Below are positions 16,626 to 26,010 of a DNA stretch of 64,000 nucleotides, in pieces. Each line of letters opens with the position of its first letter. The stretch's first letter is position 1. A program made the translations under genes and the position numbers. The notes under the pieces were generated by a model that did not search any database, was not told the origin of the DNA, and was given only the letters and a program-made list of their open reading frames with translations. Source of the DNA: Tenacibaculum sp. MAR_2009_124 (GTDB lineage: Bacteria; Bacteroidota; Bacteroidia; Flavobacteriales; Flavobacteriaceae); the NCBI RefSeq assembly GCF_900105455.1, contig NZ_FNSF01000001.1:1445001-1509000 (forward strand), in the 5' to 3' direction.

Positions 16626-18347
16626 ATGGAACATTTTATAGTATCAGCTCGTAAATATCGTCCCCAAACCTTTGCAGATGTAGTAGGTCAACGAGCGATT
16701 ACCAATACACTTGAAAATGCTATAAAAAATAACCATTTAGCGCAGGCTTTATTATTTACCGGCCCTAGAGGTGTGGGTAAAACATCTTGCGCGAGAATAC
16801 TTGCGAAAAGAATAAATCAGGAAGCTTCTGAAAATGCAAATGACGATGAAGACTTTGCTTTCAATATTTTTGAATTAGATGCGGCATCAAACAACTCTGT
16901 TGACGATATCAGAAATCTTACAGATCAAGTTCGTATTCCGCCTCAAACTGGAAAGTATAAAGTATATATCATTGACGAGGTTCACATGTTGTCACAAGCG
17001 GCATTTAATGCTTTCTTAAAAACTTTGGAAGAACCTCCCGCTCATGCCATTTTTATTTTGGCCACTACTGAAAAACACAAAATAATTCCAACGATTTTAT
17101 CTCGATGTCAAATATTCGATTTTAAAAGAATTGGAGTTCTTGATGCAAAAGAATATTTAAAAACTATTTCTGAAAAAGAAAATATTACCGCCGATGACGA
17201 TGCGCTTCATATTATTGCCCAAAAAGCAGATGGAGCAATGCGAGATGCTTTATCGATATTTGATCGTGTTGTTAGTTTTTCGGGAAATAATTTAACCAGA
17301 GAAGCGGTAACTCAAAATCTGAATGTATTAGATTATGATGTTTATTTTTCTATGACAGATTTACTTCTTGAAAATAAAATTCCTGAAGCTTTATTAGCTT
17401 ACAATACAGTATTAGGAAAAGGTTTTGAAGGACATCATTTTATTAATGGACTTGCTTCTCATTTCAGAGATTTACTCGTTGCAAAAGATGCTTCGACTAT
17501 TCCATTGTTAGAAGTCGGTGATACTGCTAAAAAGAAATATTTAGAACAAGCTGGCAAAGCTTCCATGCAATTCTTAATGCAGGCCATAGATAAAGCTAAT
17601 GATTGCGATTTAAAATACAGAACAAGTAAAAATCAACGCCTACTCGTTGAGCTTACCTTAATGCAAATTGCCTCTATCACTTTTGATGGAGCAAAAAAAA
17701 AATCTAGGAACTACATAATTCCAGCTACATTTTTTACCACGTTAACCTCAAGTAAGTCTAAACCTAAGGTGTCTGTTAAGCAGGTTGATGATGTTATTAA
17801 GGAAGCTGCTTCTGTTTCAAAGGCTATTGAGGTAACGCAAAACACTCCAGATGCAGAAAAAAACACAAAACCTTTATTAAAAGACATCAAACGTAGAACA
17901 TCAGCACTTTCTTTGAAGAGTATTCACCAGAGAAAAGAAATGAAAAGTACTGATGAGGAAGAAAACTATGACAATCATCCTAGAACTCCATTTACACATG
18001 AGCAATTAAAAGAAGCTTGGAAAAAATATTACTTCAAACTACAAGATATTGGTGAACGAAGTATGGCCGCCATTATTGCTTCTGATGAGCCTAAATTATT
18101 TGAAAACTTTCAGGTAGGAATATCAGTACCGAATGATTTAATGTTGAACCAACTAAATAAAGGAAAACCTAAATTATTACGCTTTTTAAGAGAAAAATTG
18201 AATAATTATGGAATTCAGATCATTATTAATTTAAATGAAACTGTAGAAAAGAAATTTGCCTACACTCCTCATGAAAAGTTTGAAAAACTTAAGGAGAAAA
18301 ATCCATTTATTGAAAAACTCAAATCTACTTTTGGATTAGATTTATAA
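16626..18347 (+). CDS. dnaX: DNA polymerase III subunit gamma/tau
   Basis: This 573-residue protein is the clamp-loader motor of the replicative polymerase. The AAA+ core has Walker A GPRGVGKT (46-53), Walker B with sensor DEVHMLSQAAFNAFLKTLEEPP and the SRC arginine-finger motif (ILSRCQIF). Domain III follows to about residue 360. The tau-like tail (about 370-573) is Lys-rich and ends with a conserved C-terminal region. The four-Cys zinc module that normally follows Walker A is absent: the sequence goes from AKRINQEASENANDDEDF directly to IFELDAASNNSVDDIR. I see no obvious slippery A6G-type frameshift signal inside the core that would make a separate gamma form. Confidence 0.95.
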   Translation: MEHFIVSARKYRPQTFADVVGQRAITNTLENAIKNNHLAQALLFTGPRGVGKTSCARILAKRINQEASENANDDEDFAFNIFELDAASNNSVDDIRNLTDQVRIPPQTGKYKVYIIDEVHMLSQAAFNAFLKTLEEPPAHAIFILATTEKHKIIPTILSRCQIFDFKRIGVLDAKEYLKTISEKENITADDDALHIIAQKADGAMRDALSIFDRVVSFSGNNLTREAVTQNLNVLDYDVYFSMTDLLLENKIPEALLAYNTVLGKGFEGHHFINGLASHFRDLLVAKDASTIPLLEVGDTAKKKYLEQAGKASMQFLMQAIDKANDCDLKYRTSKNQRLLVELTLMQIASITFDGAKKKSRNYIIPATFFTTLTSSKSKPKVSVKQVDDVIKEAASVSKAIEVTQNTPDAEKNTKPLLKDIKRRTSALSLKSIHQRKEMKSTDEEENYDNHPRTPFTHEQLKEAWKKYYFKLQDIGERSMAAIIASDEPKLFENFQVGISVPNDLMLNQLNKGKPKLLRFLREKLNNYGIQIIINLNETVEKKFAYTPHEKFEKLKEKNPFIEKLKSTFGLDL

Positions 18348-18507
18348 CCTCAGTTAATATTTATTCAATCCTTTTATAAAAAAACTAACCTTTTATGTGA
18401 AGTGAAATGAAATGGATTTTTCATTCGCATCAACATTTTGTTTGTTCATCTTTTCTTATTGATCTTATACAGTTATGGTTTTAAATTACTGTATTAGAAA
18501 ACTTCCG

Positions 18508-20331
18508 CTATGGATTAAAGGTAATTTTCTTACCTAAATAAACAATTTTATAGTTGTTGTCTATCGTTGATAATTCAGCTTCTTGAATGGTTTCAATATT
18601 CTCATTATTCTTCACAAATAAAGGAACCGATCTTTCCTCTTCAAATAAAATATTTAATTTTTTAGTATAATCTTCAGAAGAACTAACACTAACTTCATTC
18701 ATCATTGGGAAATCCCTTGCACTTTCATTTAGATTAATAAAATCATCCTTTGGAGTAAAAATCATATCATCATTTTCATTGATACTCGATTTTACTTCAT
18801 TCAATGTAGCAAGTCGATAGGTTCCTCTTTCTCCATAAATACCTGAAAATTGATTAATGGCATACTTATTTACCTCATCACTACCTGTCATAGCTATTAA
18901 ATAGCCAACATCATTCAATTCAGCCGCATCATCAAGAGTTTCTGTATATATGTCAATATCGAAGGCCTCTATTCCAAGGCTTCTTGATTCTTCAATATAA
19001 CTTTTGTTCTGATCAAGTAACACCACTCTCCTACCATTATCCATCAAATATTTTGCTATAAGTCTAGCTGCATCAGATGCACCTATCATAACAATAGCTT
19101 CTGAGCTTTTTAAGAAAACTCCTATAATTTTTGCAAACATTCTTGCAGTTGTTGCATTTAATAATACTGTACCTAATACAATCATAAACACTAACGGAGT
19201 AATGTATTCAGCTCCTTCAATTCCTTGCTTCATTAATTTAGTCCCAAATAATGAAGCAATACCAGCAGCAACAATCCCTCGTGGACCTACCCAGCTAATA
19301 AATAATTTTTCATTTAGTTTTAACGTCGATTTGTATGTACTTAAGAAAACTGCCAAAGGTCTTATAACAAAAACAATAGCTGCAAATAAGTAGACTGCAT
19401 TCCAATTAAACACTAACATTAGTTCACTAATATTCATATTAGCAGCAAGCAATATGAAAAGAATGGAGATAAGTAATATGGAAAGAGATTCCTTAAAATA
19501 AAGAAGTTCATCAAAACTCTTTAAATTACTATTTGCAATTACCATTCCCATAACAACTACTGACAATAGCCCAGATTCATGAGCAAAAAGATCAGATATT
19601 ACAAATACAAAAAGCACCATAGAAAGTGAAACCACATTTAATAAATAATGAGGCACCAACTTTTTATTTATGATAAAGATTAATCCATGAGCGAACGTAA
19701 ACCCGAAAGTAGAGCCGAATAATACAATTTTACCAAACTCCATTAAAGCTGTTTTTGTAAAACCACTTCCTCCTCCTGCACTAATGAATTCAAACATTAA
19801 TACAGCAGCTAAAGCACCAATAGGATCAATTAAAATTCCTTCCCACTTCAACACAGCAGCAACATCTTTTTTTAAGGGTATATTTCTTAAAATTGGTGAT
19901 ATTACGGTAGGGCCTGTTACAATAATTAATGATGAAAACAGCATTGCTATCTCCCAACCTAAGTTAAAGACATAATGCGCTACAATAGAAGAAATAATAA
20001 AAGTAACCGCGGCACCTAAAGTAATTAATTTCGTAATTACCGGTCCTACATTTGAAATCTCACTTTTACGCAGTGTTAAACCACCTTCAAAAAGAATAAT
20101 ACTAATAGCCAAGGATACAAAGTAAAAAAGTCCCTCTCCTGGAAAAAGCCCTTTTGTTCCATTCCAAATAGGCTCAATCCATTTATTTCCATCTTCACTA
20201 AAAAATTCGGCAGCAATAGGACCCACAAATAGGCCTATTAAAATTAAAGGTAGAATTGCTGGAATTTTAAATTTCCATGCAAACCATTGAGCTAAAATAC
20301 CTAATATAATAATACCAGCTAATTCAATCAT
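18508..20331 (-). CDS. CPA1-type cation:proton antiporter with RCK/TrkA-N domain
   Basis: This 607-residue protein has about 12 transmembrane helices in residues 1-400 (Na+/H+ exchanger fold, including WVGPRGIVAAGIASLFG). A cytosolic Rossmann TrkA-N domain follows (about 407-525), starting IVMIGASDAARLIAKYLMDNGRRVVLLD, and then a C-terminal part of about 80 residues. It is predicted to export Na+ or K+ in exchange for H+, gated by a nucleotide bound to the RCK domain. It is divergent, 73 bp apart, from a universal stress protein / SulP operon, a neighbourhood suggesting ion and pH homeostasis. Confidence 0.93.
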   Translation of the reverse strand: MIELAGIIILGILAQWFAWKFKIPAILPLILIGLFVGPIAAEFFSEDGNKWIEPIWNGTKGLFPGEGLFYFVSLAISIILFEGGLTLRKSEISNVGPVITKLITLGAAVTFIISSIVAHYVFNLGWEIAMLFSSLIIVTGPTVISPILRNIPLKKDVAAVLKWEGILIDPIGALAAVLMFEFISAGGGSGFTKTALMEFGKIVLFGSTFGFTFAHGLIFIINKKLVPHYLLNVVSLSMVLFVFVISDLFAHESGLLSVVVMGMVIANSNLKSFDELLYFKESLSILLISILFILLAANMNISELMLVFNWNAVYLFAAIVFVIRPLAVFLSTYKSTLKLNEKLFISWVGPRGIVAAGIASLFGTKLMKQGIEGAEYITPLVFMIVLGTVLLNATTARMFAKIIGVFLKSSEAIVMIGASDAARLIAKYLMDNGRRVVLLDQNKSYIEESRSLGIEAFDIDIYTETLDDAAELNDVGYLIAMTGSDEVNKYAINQFSGIYGERGTYRLATLNEVKSSINENDDMIFTPKDDFINLNESARDFPMMNEVSVSSSEDYTKKLNILFEEERSVPLFVKNNENIETIQEAELSTIDNNYKIVYLGKKITFNP

Positions 20332-20404
20332 AGATTTATTGTATCTTTTACTTTTTTTAAAACTACAATAAAATTTTATATTCGAAGTCTAAAAATTTAA
20401 TAAT

Positions 20405-21232
20405 TTGATTGATAAAATAATAATAGGTATTGCTTTTTCTCCTAACCTTGAGGCTAATCTATTTGAAGCAATACGTTTATCTATTACTTTCAACGCAGAA
20501 CTTATTTGCGTTCATGTTGGCTCAAAGGATTCTATGAAAGAAAGTAAACTTAATGAAGTCTTATTGAAAACAGACTTACCTGAAAAAGGAATTAAAACCA
20601 TTTGGAAAGAAGGTAAGCCTGTTGCTACAATTTTATCAATAGCTCAAAAACATAAGGTTGATTTATTGGTGCTAGGAGCCTTACAAAAGGAAAACATTTA
20701 TAAATACTATGTTGGATCTATTGCTAGAAAACTCACTCGTAAAGCTCCATGTTCTGTTCTTTTATTGATAAAGCCCTCAATAATGCGTGTTCCTTGTAAA
20801 CATATTGTTGTAAATGGTTTATTAGACGAAAAAACAGAAGAAACCATTAAAGGAGCATTTGAAGTTTCTAGTAAATTAGGCTGTAAACGATTAACAGTCG
20901 TTGAAGAAATAAGTCAAAATGAGTTAAAAGTTAAAGTCAACGACGATAAATCGCTCAAACGTGCAACTCTTGTCAAAGAACATTTAACAAATAGAGAAAA
21001 CTTGCGAGTAAAAAACATCTTAAACAAAATAAACACTGATGGTATTACCGTAAAAACTCAAAGTATATTTGGTAAAAGGGGATATTCAATAGGTCATTAT
21101 GCCAAAGTTAAACGAGCAGACTTACTCATAATGAATGCTCCAAAAAGAACAGGTATAATTGATAGGATATTTCCTCATGATTTGGAGTATATTTTATACG
21201 AGTTACCAACAGATATTTTAATTATAAAGTGA
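20405..21232 (+). CDS. Tandem-domain universal stress protein (UspE-like), TTG start
   Basis: This 275-residue cytoplasmic protein has two USP folds. The first (1-125) has strand IIIGIAFSPNLEANLFEAIRL and an ATP-site-like loop LGALQKENIYKYYVGSIARKL..APCSVLLL. The second (130-275) is more divergent, with IFGKRGYSIGHYAKVKRADLLIM. The start codon is TTG at 20405; no in-frame ATG lies upstream, and the sequence from this point matches the usual first beta strand of the family. It precedes a SulP transporter by 23 bp and is probably co-transcribed, so it may regulate that transporter. Confidence 0.88.
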   Translation: MIDKIIIGIAFSPNLEANLFEAIRLSITFNAELICVHVGSKDSMKESKLNEVLLKTDLPEKGIKTIWKEGKPVATILSIAQKHKVDLLVLGALQKENIYKYYVGSIARKLTRKAPCSVLLLIKPSIMRVPCKHIVVNGLLDEKTEETIKGAFEVSSKLGCKRLTVVEEISQNELKVKVNDDKSLKRATLVKEHLTNRENLRVKNILNKINTDGITVKTQSIFGKRGYSIGHYAKVKRADLLIMNAPKRTGIIDRIFPHDLEYILYELPTDILIIK

Positions 21233-21255
21233 TTTTAAAGAGATAAATAAGGGGA

Positions 21256-23451
21256 ATGGATAAATTAAAGATGTTTATGGGGGAACTCCCTCAAAATATA
21301 TTTTCAGGGTTTGTAGTTTCATTAATTGCGCTTCCATTAGGTTTTGGACTTGCTTTGGCTTCTGGTGCACCACCAATTTCGGGTATTATCGCGGCTATTA
21401 TTGGAGGTACTTTAGTTGCTATTCTAGGCGGTTCAAATGTTACAATAACAGGGCCAGGAAATGGATTGGTTGTTGTTATTTTATCCGCAATAACAACGCT
21501 AGGCTCAGGCGATATGCAACAAGGGTTTCTATACACACTAGCGGCCATAGTATTATCGGGAGTAATTATGATTATTCTTGGTTTTTTGAGATTAGGATCC
21601 TTAGGAGATTATTTTCCTTCATCTGCTATTCAAGGAATGTTAGCTGCTATTGGTATTGGGATTTTTGCAAAACAAATTCATGTAATGCTCGGGAATCAAA
21701 ATATGAAAGGTAGCATTATCGATCTTTTAATAAACGTTCCTAAAGGAGTCGTAAATTTTATTAATACTGATAATACAAGCATGTTTTATGCTGGTATCGT
21801 AGGTGTTATAAGTCTTGCGATTATGTTTTTTTATGGTAAGATAAGGAATCGATATTTTCAATTAATTCCAGCCCCAATGTGGATTGTTTTACTTAGTGTT
21901 GGTATGTATTACTATTACGATATGTTTTCGGTACATGACTACCCCATTGATAAAAAATTACTTATTAACCTTCCTAATAATGTACTTTCTAATTTGGCTT
22001 TTCCCGATTTTGGGAAAGTATATGATTTAAATTTTATTGGTGCTGTTATCTCAATTACTTTAATTGCCAGTATCGAAAGTTTATTAAGTATTAAAGCTGT
22101 TGATAAACTTGATCCTTTAAAAAGGAGATCTAATGTTAATAGAGATATTAAAGCTCTAGGTTTAGCTACCGTTGTTAGTGGCTTTTTAGGAGGACTAAAT
22201 GTCGTTACCGTTATTGCTAGAAGTTCTGTTAATGTGAATAATAAAGGAAGCAATCGATCTGCCAATTTTTTCCATGCGCTATTTTTAGTAGCCTTTATTC
22301 TTCTATTTGCAAGCGAATTAAGAAAAATTCCTCTTTCGGCACTCGCTGCAATATTGGTATTTACTGGTTACAAGCTTGCTTCTCCTGAAAAAATTAGTAA
22401 AGTTTTCAAAATTGGTAAGGAACAACTGGTTATTTTTTCAATCACATTGTTAACTACCATAACTACCAATTTAATAACTGGTATTACCGTTGGTATCGCT
22501 TCTACCTTTTTAATTCATGTAATCATACATAAAAACAGCAGTCTCTTTGTAAGAAATATTCTAAAACCAAATGTTTTAATGTTTAAAGAAGAGGATAAAT
22601 ATTACGTTTCTGTAGAAAATTTCTCAAGTTTTCTTAACTATACAAAGTTAAAAACGAAGCTCGATCAAATTCCAGAGGACAAAGATGTAATAATAGATTT
22701 TTCACTTGCTGAATTTGTAGATCACAGTGTTTTGGAAAACATGAATAATTATTATGAATCCTTTAAAAGAAAGGGAGGACATTTTGAACTAATTGGATTA
22801 GATGGATATAAAACTGGTAGCGAGCATCCGTTTGCTTTACGTAAAAATGTTATCGGTAATGAAGATTCTACTAGCTTAACTAAAAGACAAAAATCTTTAT
22901 CAAAGATTAGTATTGAGCTTGGTTGGTCTTATAAGAATTTCCCTGAAGAGGTAACACAAATCCCAGAATTTGGTTACTTTAAAACACGTCAAATTAATAA
23001 GGTTTCTAATATACTATCAAACGATAATTGTACTTTATTTGACATTGAATTTTCAGAAGGAGAGTTATTTGCTCAGCAAGTTATTAAAGCCACTATGTTA
23101 CATATTAACTTAGAAAACATTCCTAAGTTCACTCTTGACAAAGAAGGTTTGTTTGAGTATATCTATCATTTTACTAGTTTTAAAGATATTGAAATCGAAA
23201 ATCATCCAGACTTCTCTCGTAGATTTTATTTGTCAGGAAAAAATAAATCTGAAATATTAGACTTCTTTAATGATGATTTAATTTTATTCTTTGAGAGTAA
23301 TAACTATTATCACATTGAAGGTAACCATAACGGGTTACTTATTATAGGGAAAGAGCGTTTGTCAGGTGTAAAAGAGATAAAGTCTTTAGCTGATTTTGGT
23401 GTCCGTTTGAAAGATACTATTTGTGCTAAAAAGGTTACCTTAGTTCAATAA
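21256..23451 (+). CDS. SulP-family anion transporter with STAS domain and C-terminal extension
   Basis: This 731-residue protein has a SulP transport core of about 12-14 membrane helices (20-425). The conserved N-terminal block reads GFVVSLIALPLGFGLALASG and the core contains AAIIGGTLVAILGGSNVTITGPGNGL. A STAS domain follows (about 440-535) with DVIIDFSLAEFVDHSVLENMNNY. Substrates of the family are sulfate, bicarbonate or other anions; the sequence does not decide. Beyond the STAS domain an additional stretch of about 190 residues (545-731) ends HIEGNHNGLLIIGKERLS...; I do not recognise it. The start is preceded by GGGGA unusually close to the ATG. Its 3' end overlaps the convergent pbpC gene by 17 bp. 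Confidence 0.92.
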   Translation: MDKLKMFMGELPQNIFSGFVVSLIALPLGFGLALASGAPPISGIIAAIIGGTLVAILGGSNVTITGPGNGLVVVILSAITTLGSGDMQQGFLYTLAAIVLSGVIMIILGFLRLGSLGDYFPSSAIQGMLAAIGIGIFAKQIHVMLGNQNMKGSIIDLLINVPKGVVNFINTDNTSMFYAGIVGVISLAIMFFYGKIRNRYFQLIPAPMWIVLLSVGMYYYYDMFSVHDYPIDKKLLINLPNNVLSNLAFPDFGKVYDLNFIGAVISITLIASIESLLSIKAVDKLDPLKRRSNVNRDIKALGLATVVSGFLGGLNVVTVIARSSVNVNNKGSNRSANFFHALFLVAFILLFASELRKIPLSALAAILVFTGYKLASPEKISKVFKIGKEQLVIFSITLLTTITTNLITGITVGIASTFLIHVIIHKNSSLFVRNILKPNVLMFKEEDKYYVSVENFSSFLNYTKLKTKLDQIPEDKDVIIDFSLAEFVDHSVLENMNNYYESFKRKGGHFELIGLDGYKTGSEHPFALRKNVIGNEDSTSLTKRQKSLSKISIELGWSYKNFPEEVTQIPEFGYFKTRQINKVSNILSNDNCTLFDIEFSEGELFAQQVIKATMLHINLENIPKFTLDKEGLFEYIYHFTSFKDIEIENHPDFSRRFYLSGKNKSEILDFFNDDLILFFESNNYYHIEGNHNGLLIIGKERLSGVKEIKSLADFGVRLKDTICAKKVTLVQ

Positions 23452-25783
23452 TACAGCTCCTCTCATTCCCGAAGTTATCAATTGCTTTTATAGTATAAAC
23501 TCCAGGTTTAGGTTGTATTTCTTGCTCATGATAATCTTGCGTTATTCCTATAAAAGTATCATCAAGATACCAATAAACTTTGGCATTTGAGTTTTGATGT
23601 GTCACTTTCAATATCAACGAGTTTATTTTCCCTTCAGAATTCTTGGTCAAAGAAACCGTTGATTTGTATTTGGTAGGAAAAAGAAATTCCATGGAATTGT
23701 TTTCAGACATTAAACAATCTTTTCTAAAACTAGGTAATGGTCTATAATCCGCATTTTTCTGTTGATAATAATGTGCCATTAAAGGAGGTAATACAAACCA
23801 CTCCTTTGTTTTTATGTTCGAAACAGACTCACAATTACTATTAACCCTGAACTTCTCCGTTATATCGATAGCTATTTCCTTATGATATGGACATGCATCC
23901 GCTCTTCGACCATTTTTTGGAATCTTCTGTTTCTCTGAAGGGCATATCGGTAAGGCCAAATAACCACTTTTAGTACAAATTTCTTCTTCGTATAAATCCT
24001 CAAAAGGTTCCAAAAACCACTCTGAACTTGGTAATACATCAAATACATTAAACATTAATGGCGCTGCGCTTCCTACACCAGTTAAATTCGACCTTCCTTC
24101 TCCGTCAGAGTTACCAACCCAAACTCCAACTACATATTTTGAAGTTGCCCCTATTGCCCAAGCATCTTTATTTCCGAAACTAGTTCCTGTTTTCCAAGCT
24201 ATTTTTTGAGACGAGTCATAATACTTCCAAGCCTGATCAGTCAATGGTCGGTTTACCTCTGTCAATGTATTTAAAGTACTATAAGCAGTTCCTGCATCAA
24301 TAGTTGTGTATTCTTTCTTAATGGCTCCAAAACTCAATTCATTATCATGTAAAATACTCGGCTCAAGAAACTCATTGGTATAATATTCATGTCGTAATTC
24401 TTCATAATGATTTACAATGCCAGCATATCCAGCAAATGTTTTGCACAAATCCCATAAACTGGCCTCAGCTCCACCCAATATCAATGATAATCCATAATAA
24501 TCAGAAGATTTATTAATATGTTTTATATGATACGCTTTAATGTCTTCTCTAAATTTTTCTAATCCATATGACTGAAGCATTCTTACAGCTGGTATATTTA
24601 ATGATCTTGTTAATGCCTCATTGGCGGGTACCGCCCCATCAAAAGTTAGATCGAAATTCTTGGGAGAATACCCTGCAATTTCAGTTGGAATATCAACAAC
24701 CAATTGTGTAGGTAATAATGCCCCCTCTTGTAACATTTGAGCGTATAAAAATGGTTTAAGCGTACTTCCAGTGCTCCTTGGTGAAACAATATTATTCACA
24801 TCCTTTTGATGTTTACCATCTGTTGGTGAGTTGCCAACGTAAGAAAGTACTTTTCTTGTTTCCACATCAAGAACTAAAACGGCTAAGTTATACACTTCAT
24901 TCTGTTTCATTTGTTCATAATGTTGCTTCGCTAGCGTATTTATTTGCTTTTGTAAATGAATGTTAATCGAGCTCTTTATCCTTTGTCCTCTTTTCGTTTT
25001 TGCAACTTCTTGTATAAAATGAGACGCCACTGTTGGTAATGGATACGGCTTTTGAGGTAATTCCTCTTCCGTAGCCAATTCATAGGTTTCTTGATCTATA
25101 ATTCCTTCTGTAAAAAGTTTCTTAAGAAGTGTATTCCGCTTAACTCTTAAGTGTTCTTGATTCTTACCTGGGTAAATTAAAGATGGTGCATTCGGTAAAA
25201 CTGCCAAAGTAGCGCTTTCTGCCCATGACAATTGATACGGATGTAAACCAAAATATCGCCAAGCAGCCATTTCTAAACCCACCACATTTCCCCCAAAAGG
25301 TGCATGAGATGCATAAAGCCTTAATATCTCTTCCTTTGAACTTCGAAACTCTAATCGCGTTGCTAAAATCAGTTCAACCAACTTTTCAAAGTAAGATCTT
25401 CTCTGATTCTTTCTTGAAAGTCTTATTACTTGCTGTGTAATAGTACTTCCACCTCTTACTACTCTCTTAGCTTTATAATTTTCTTTAAGTGCTTTTACAA
25501 TTGATACAGGATTAAATCCAAAGTGTTTATAAAAATGAGCATCTTCAAACTGTAAGATACAATGTTTAAATTTACTTGGAATTGAATCTAACTCAGGAAA
25601 CCTCCATTGTCCATCACTAGCAATTACCGCACCCAACAATTCATCATTATTTGAAGTTACCACTGTAGAAGTAGGATTGGTAAATAACTTTTTTGGTAGG
25701 CAGAAGTAATATCCTATTAATAAACCAACGAATAGAATGGTTTTAATTTTATTTCTTTTAGCATAATTTTTTATTCTTTCCAT
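23435..25783 (-). CDS. pbpC: Penicillin-binding protein 1C
   Basis: This bifunctional peptidoglycan polymerase is anchored by one N-terminal membrane span (about 15-30). The GT51 glycosyltransferase domain shows EDAHFYKHFGFN and RGGSTITQQVIRL. The transpeptidase domain has the SxxK motif in STGSTLKPFLYAQ, SLN in RSLNIPAVR and KTGTSFG. A C-terminal BiPBP_C domain (about 690-782) contains CPYHKEIAID upstream and the beta-rich end typical of PBP1C. I take the ATG at 25783 as start; one codon upstream is a GTG. In many bacteria pbpC is adjacent to an alpha-2-macroglobulin gene; here that gene lies about 6 kb away at 31808-37345. Confidence 0.95.
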   Translation of the reverse strand: MERIKNYAKRNKIKTILFVGLLIGYYFCLPKKLFTNPTSTVVTSNNDELLGAVIASDGQWRFPELDSIPSKFKHCILQFEDAHFYKHFGFNPVSIVKALKENYKAKRVVRGGSTITQQVIRLSRKNQRRSYFEKLVELILATRLEFRSSKEEILRLYASHAPFGGNVVGLEMAAWRYFGLHPYQLSWAESATLAVLPNAPSLIYPGKNQEHLRVKRNTLLKKLFTEGIIDQETYELATEEELPQKPYPLPTVASHFIQEVAKTKRGQRIKSSINIHLQKQINTLAKQHYEQMKQNEVYNLAVLVLDVETRKVLSYVGNSPTDGKHQKDVNNIVSPRSTGSTLKPFLYAQMLQEGALLPTQLVVDIPTEIAGYSPKNFDLTFDGAVPANEALTRSLNIPAVRMLQSYGLEKFREDIKAYHIKHINKSSDYYGLSLILGGAEASLWDLCKTFAGYAGIVNHYEELRHEYYTNEFLEPSILHDNELSFGAIKKEYTTIDAGTAYSTLNTLTEVNRPLTDQAWKYYDSSQKIAWKTGTSFGNKDAWAIGATSKYVVGVWVGNSDGEGRSNLTGVGSAAPLMFNVFDVLPSSEWFLEPFEDLYEEEICTKSGYLALPICPSEKQKIPKNGRRADACPYHKEIAIDITEKFRVNSNCESVSNIKTKEWFVLPPLMAHYYQQKNADYRPLPSFRKDCLMSENNSMEFLFPTKYKSTVSLTKNSEGKINSLILKVTHQNSNAKVYWYLDDTFIGITQDYHEQEIQPKPGVYTIKAIDNFGNERSCIIELR

Positions 25784-25805
25784 CACCTAGTATTTCCTAA
25801 CTAAA

Positions 25806-25813
25806 CAAATCTA
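25806..25813 (-). promoter_or_regulatory. -7 box upstream of pbpC
   Basis: TAGATTTG on the minus strand matches TAnnTTTG and would start transcription about 20 bases before the pbpC ATG. A clear -33 TTG at the proper distance is not seen. Confidence 0.35.
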
Positions 25814-25980
25814 TCAAAAAGAATTTAAAATCTTTCTTTTAAACCAATTTGCATTGAACTCCATTAAACTTTTTGCTTTTAAGAAGTCTTGGTGTTAGTA
25901 TACATTTTCTCTTATTTACATGGAAAAAAAACTTTCGTTAAAACTTTATAATGCTAATGGCTATTCAAGATTAAATCTAG

Positions 25981-25988
25981 TATTTTTG
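25981..25988 (+). promoter_or_regulatory. -7 box upstream of the cytochrome P450 gene
   Basis: TATTTTTG matches TAnnTTTG and lies 22 bp before the ATG at 26011. The -33 element is weak. Confidence 0.35.
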
Positions 25989-26010
25989 ACTCTTTCATCT
26001 TAACCAAACT

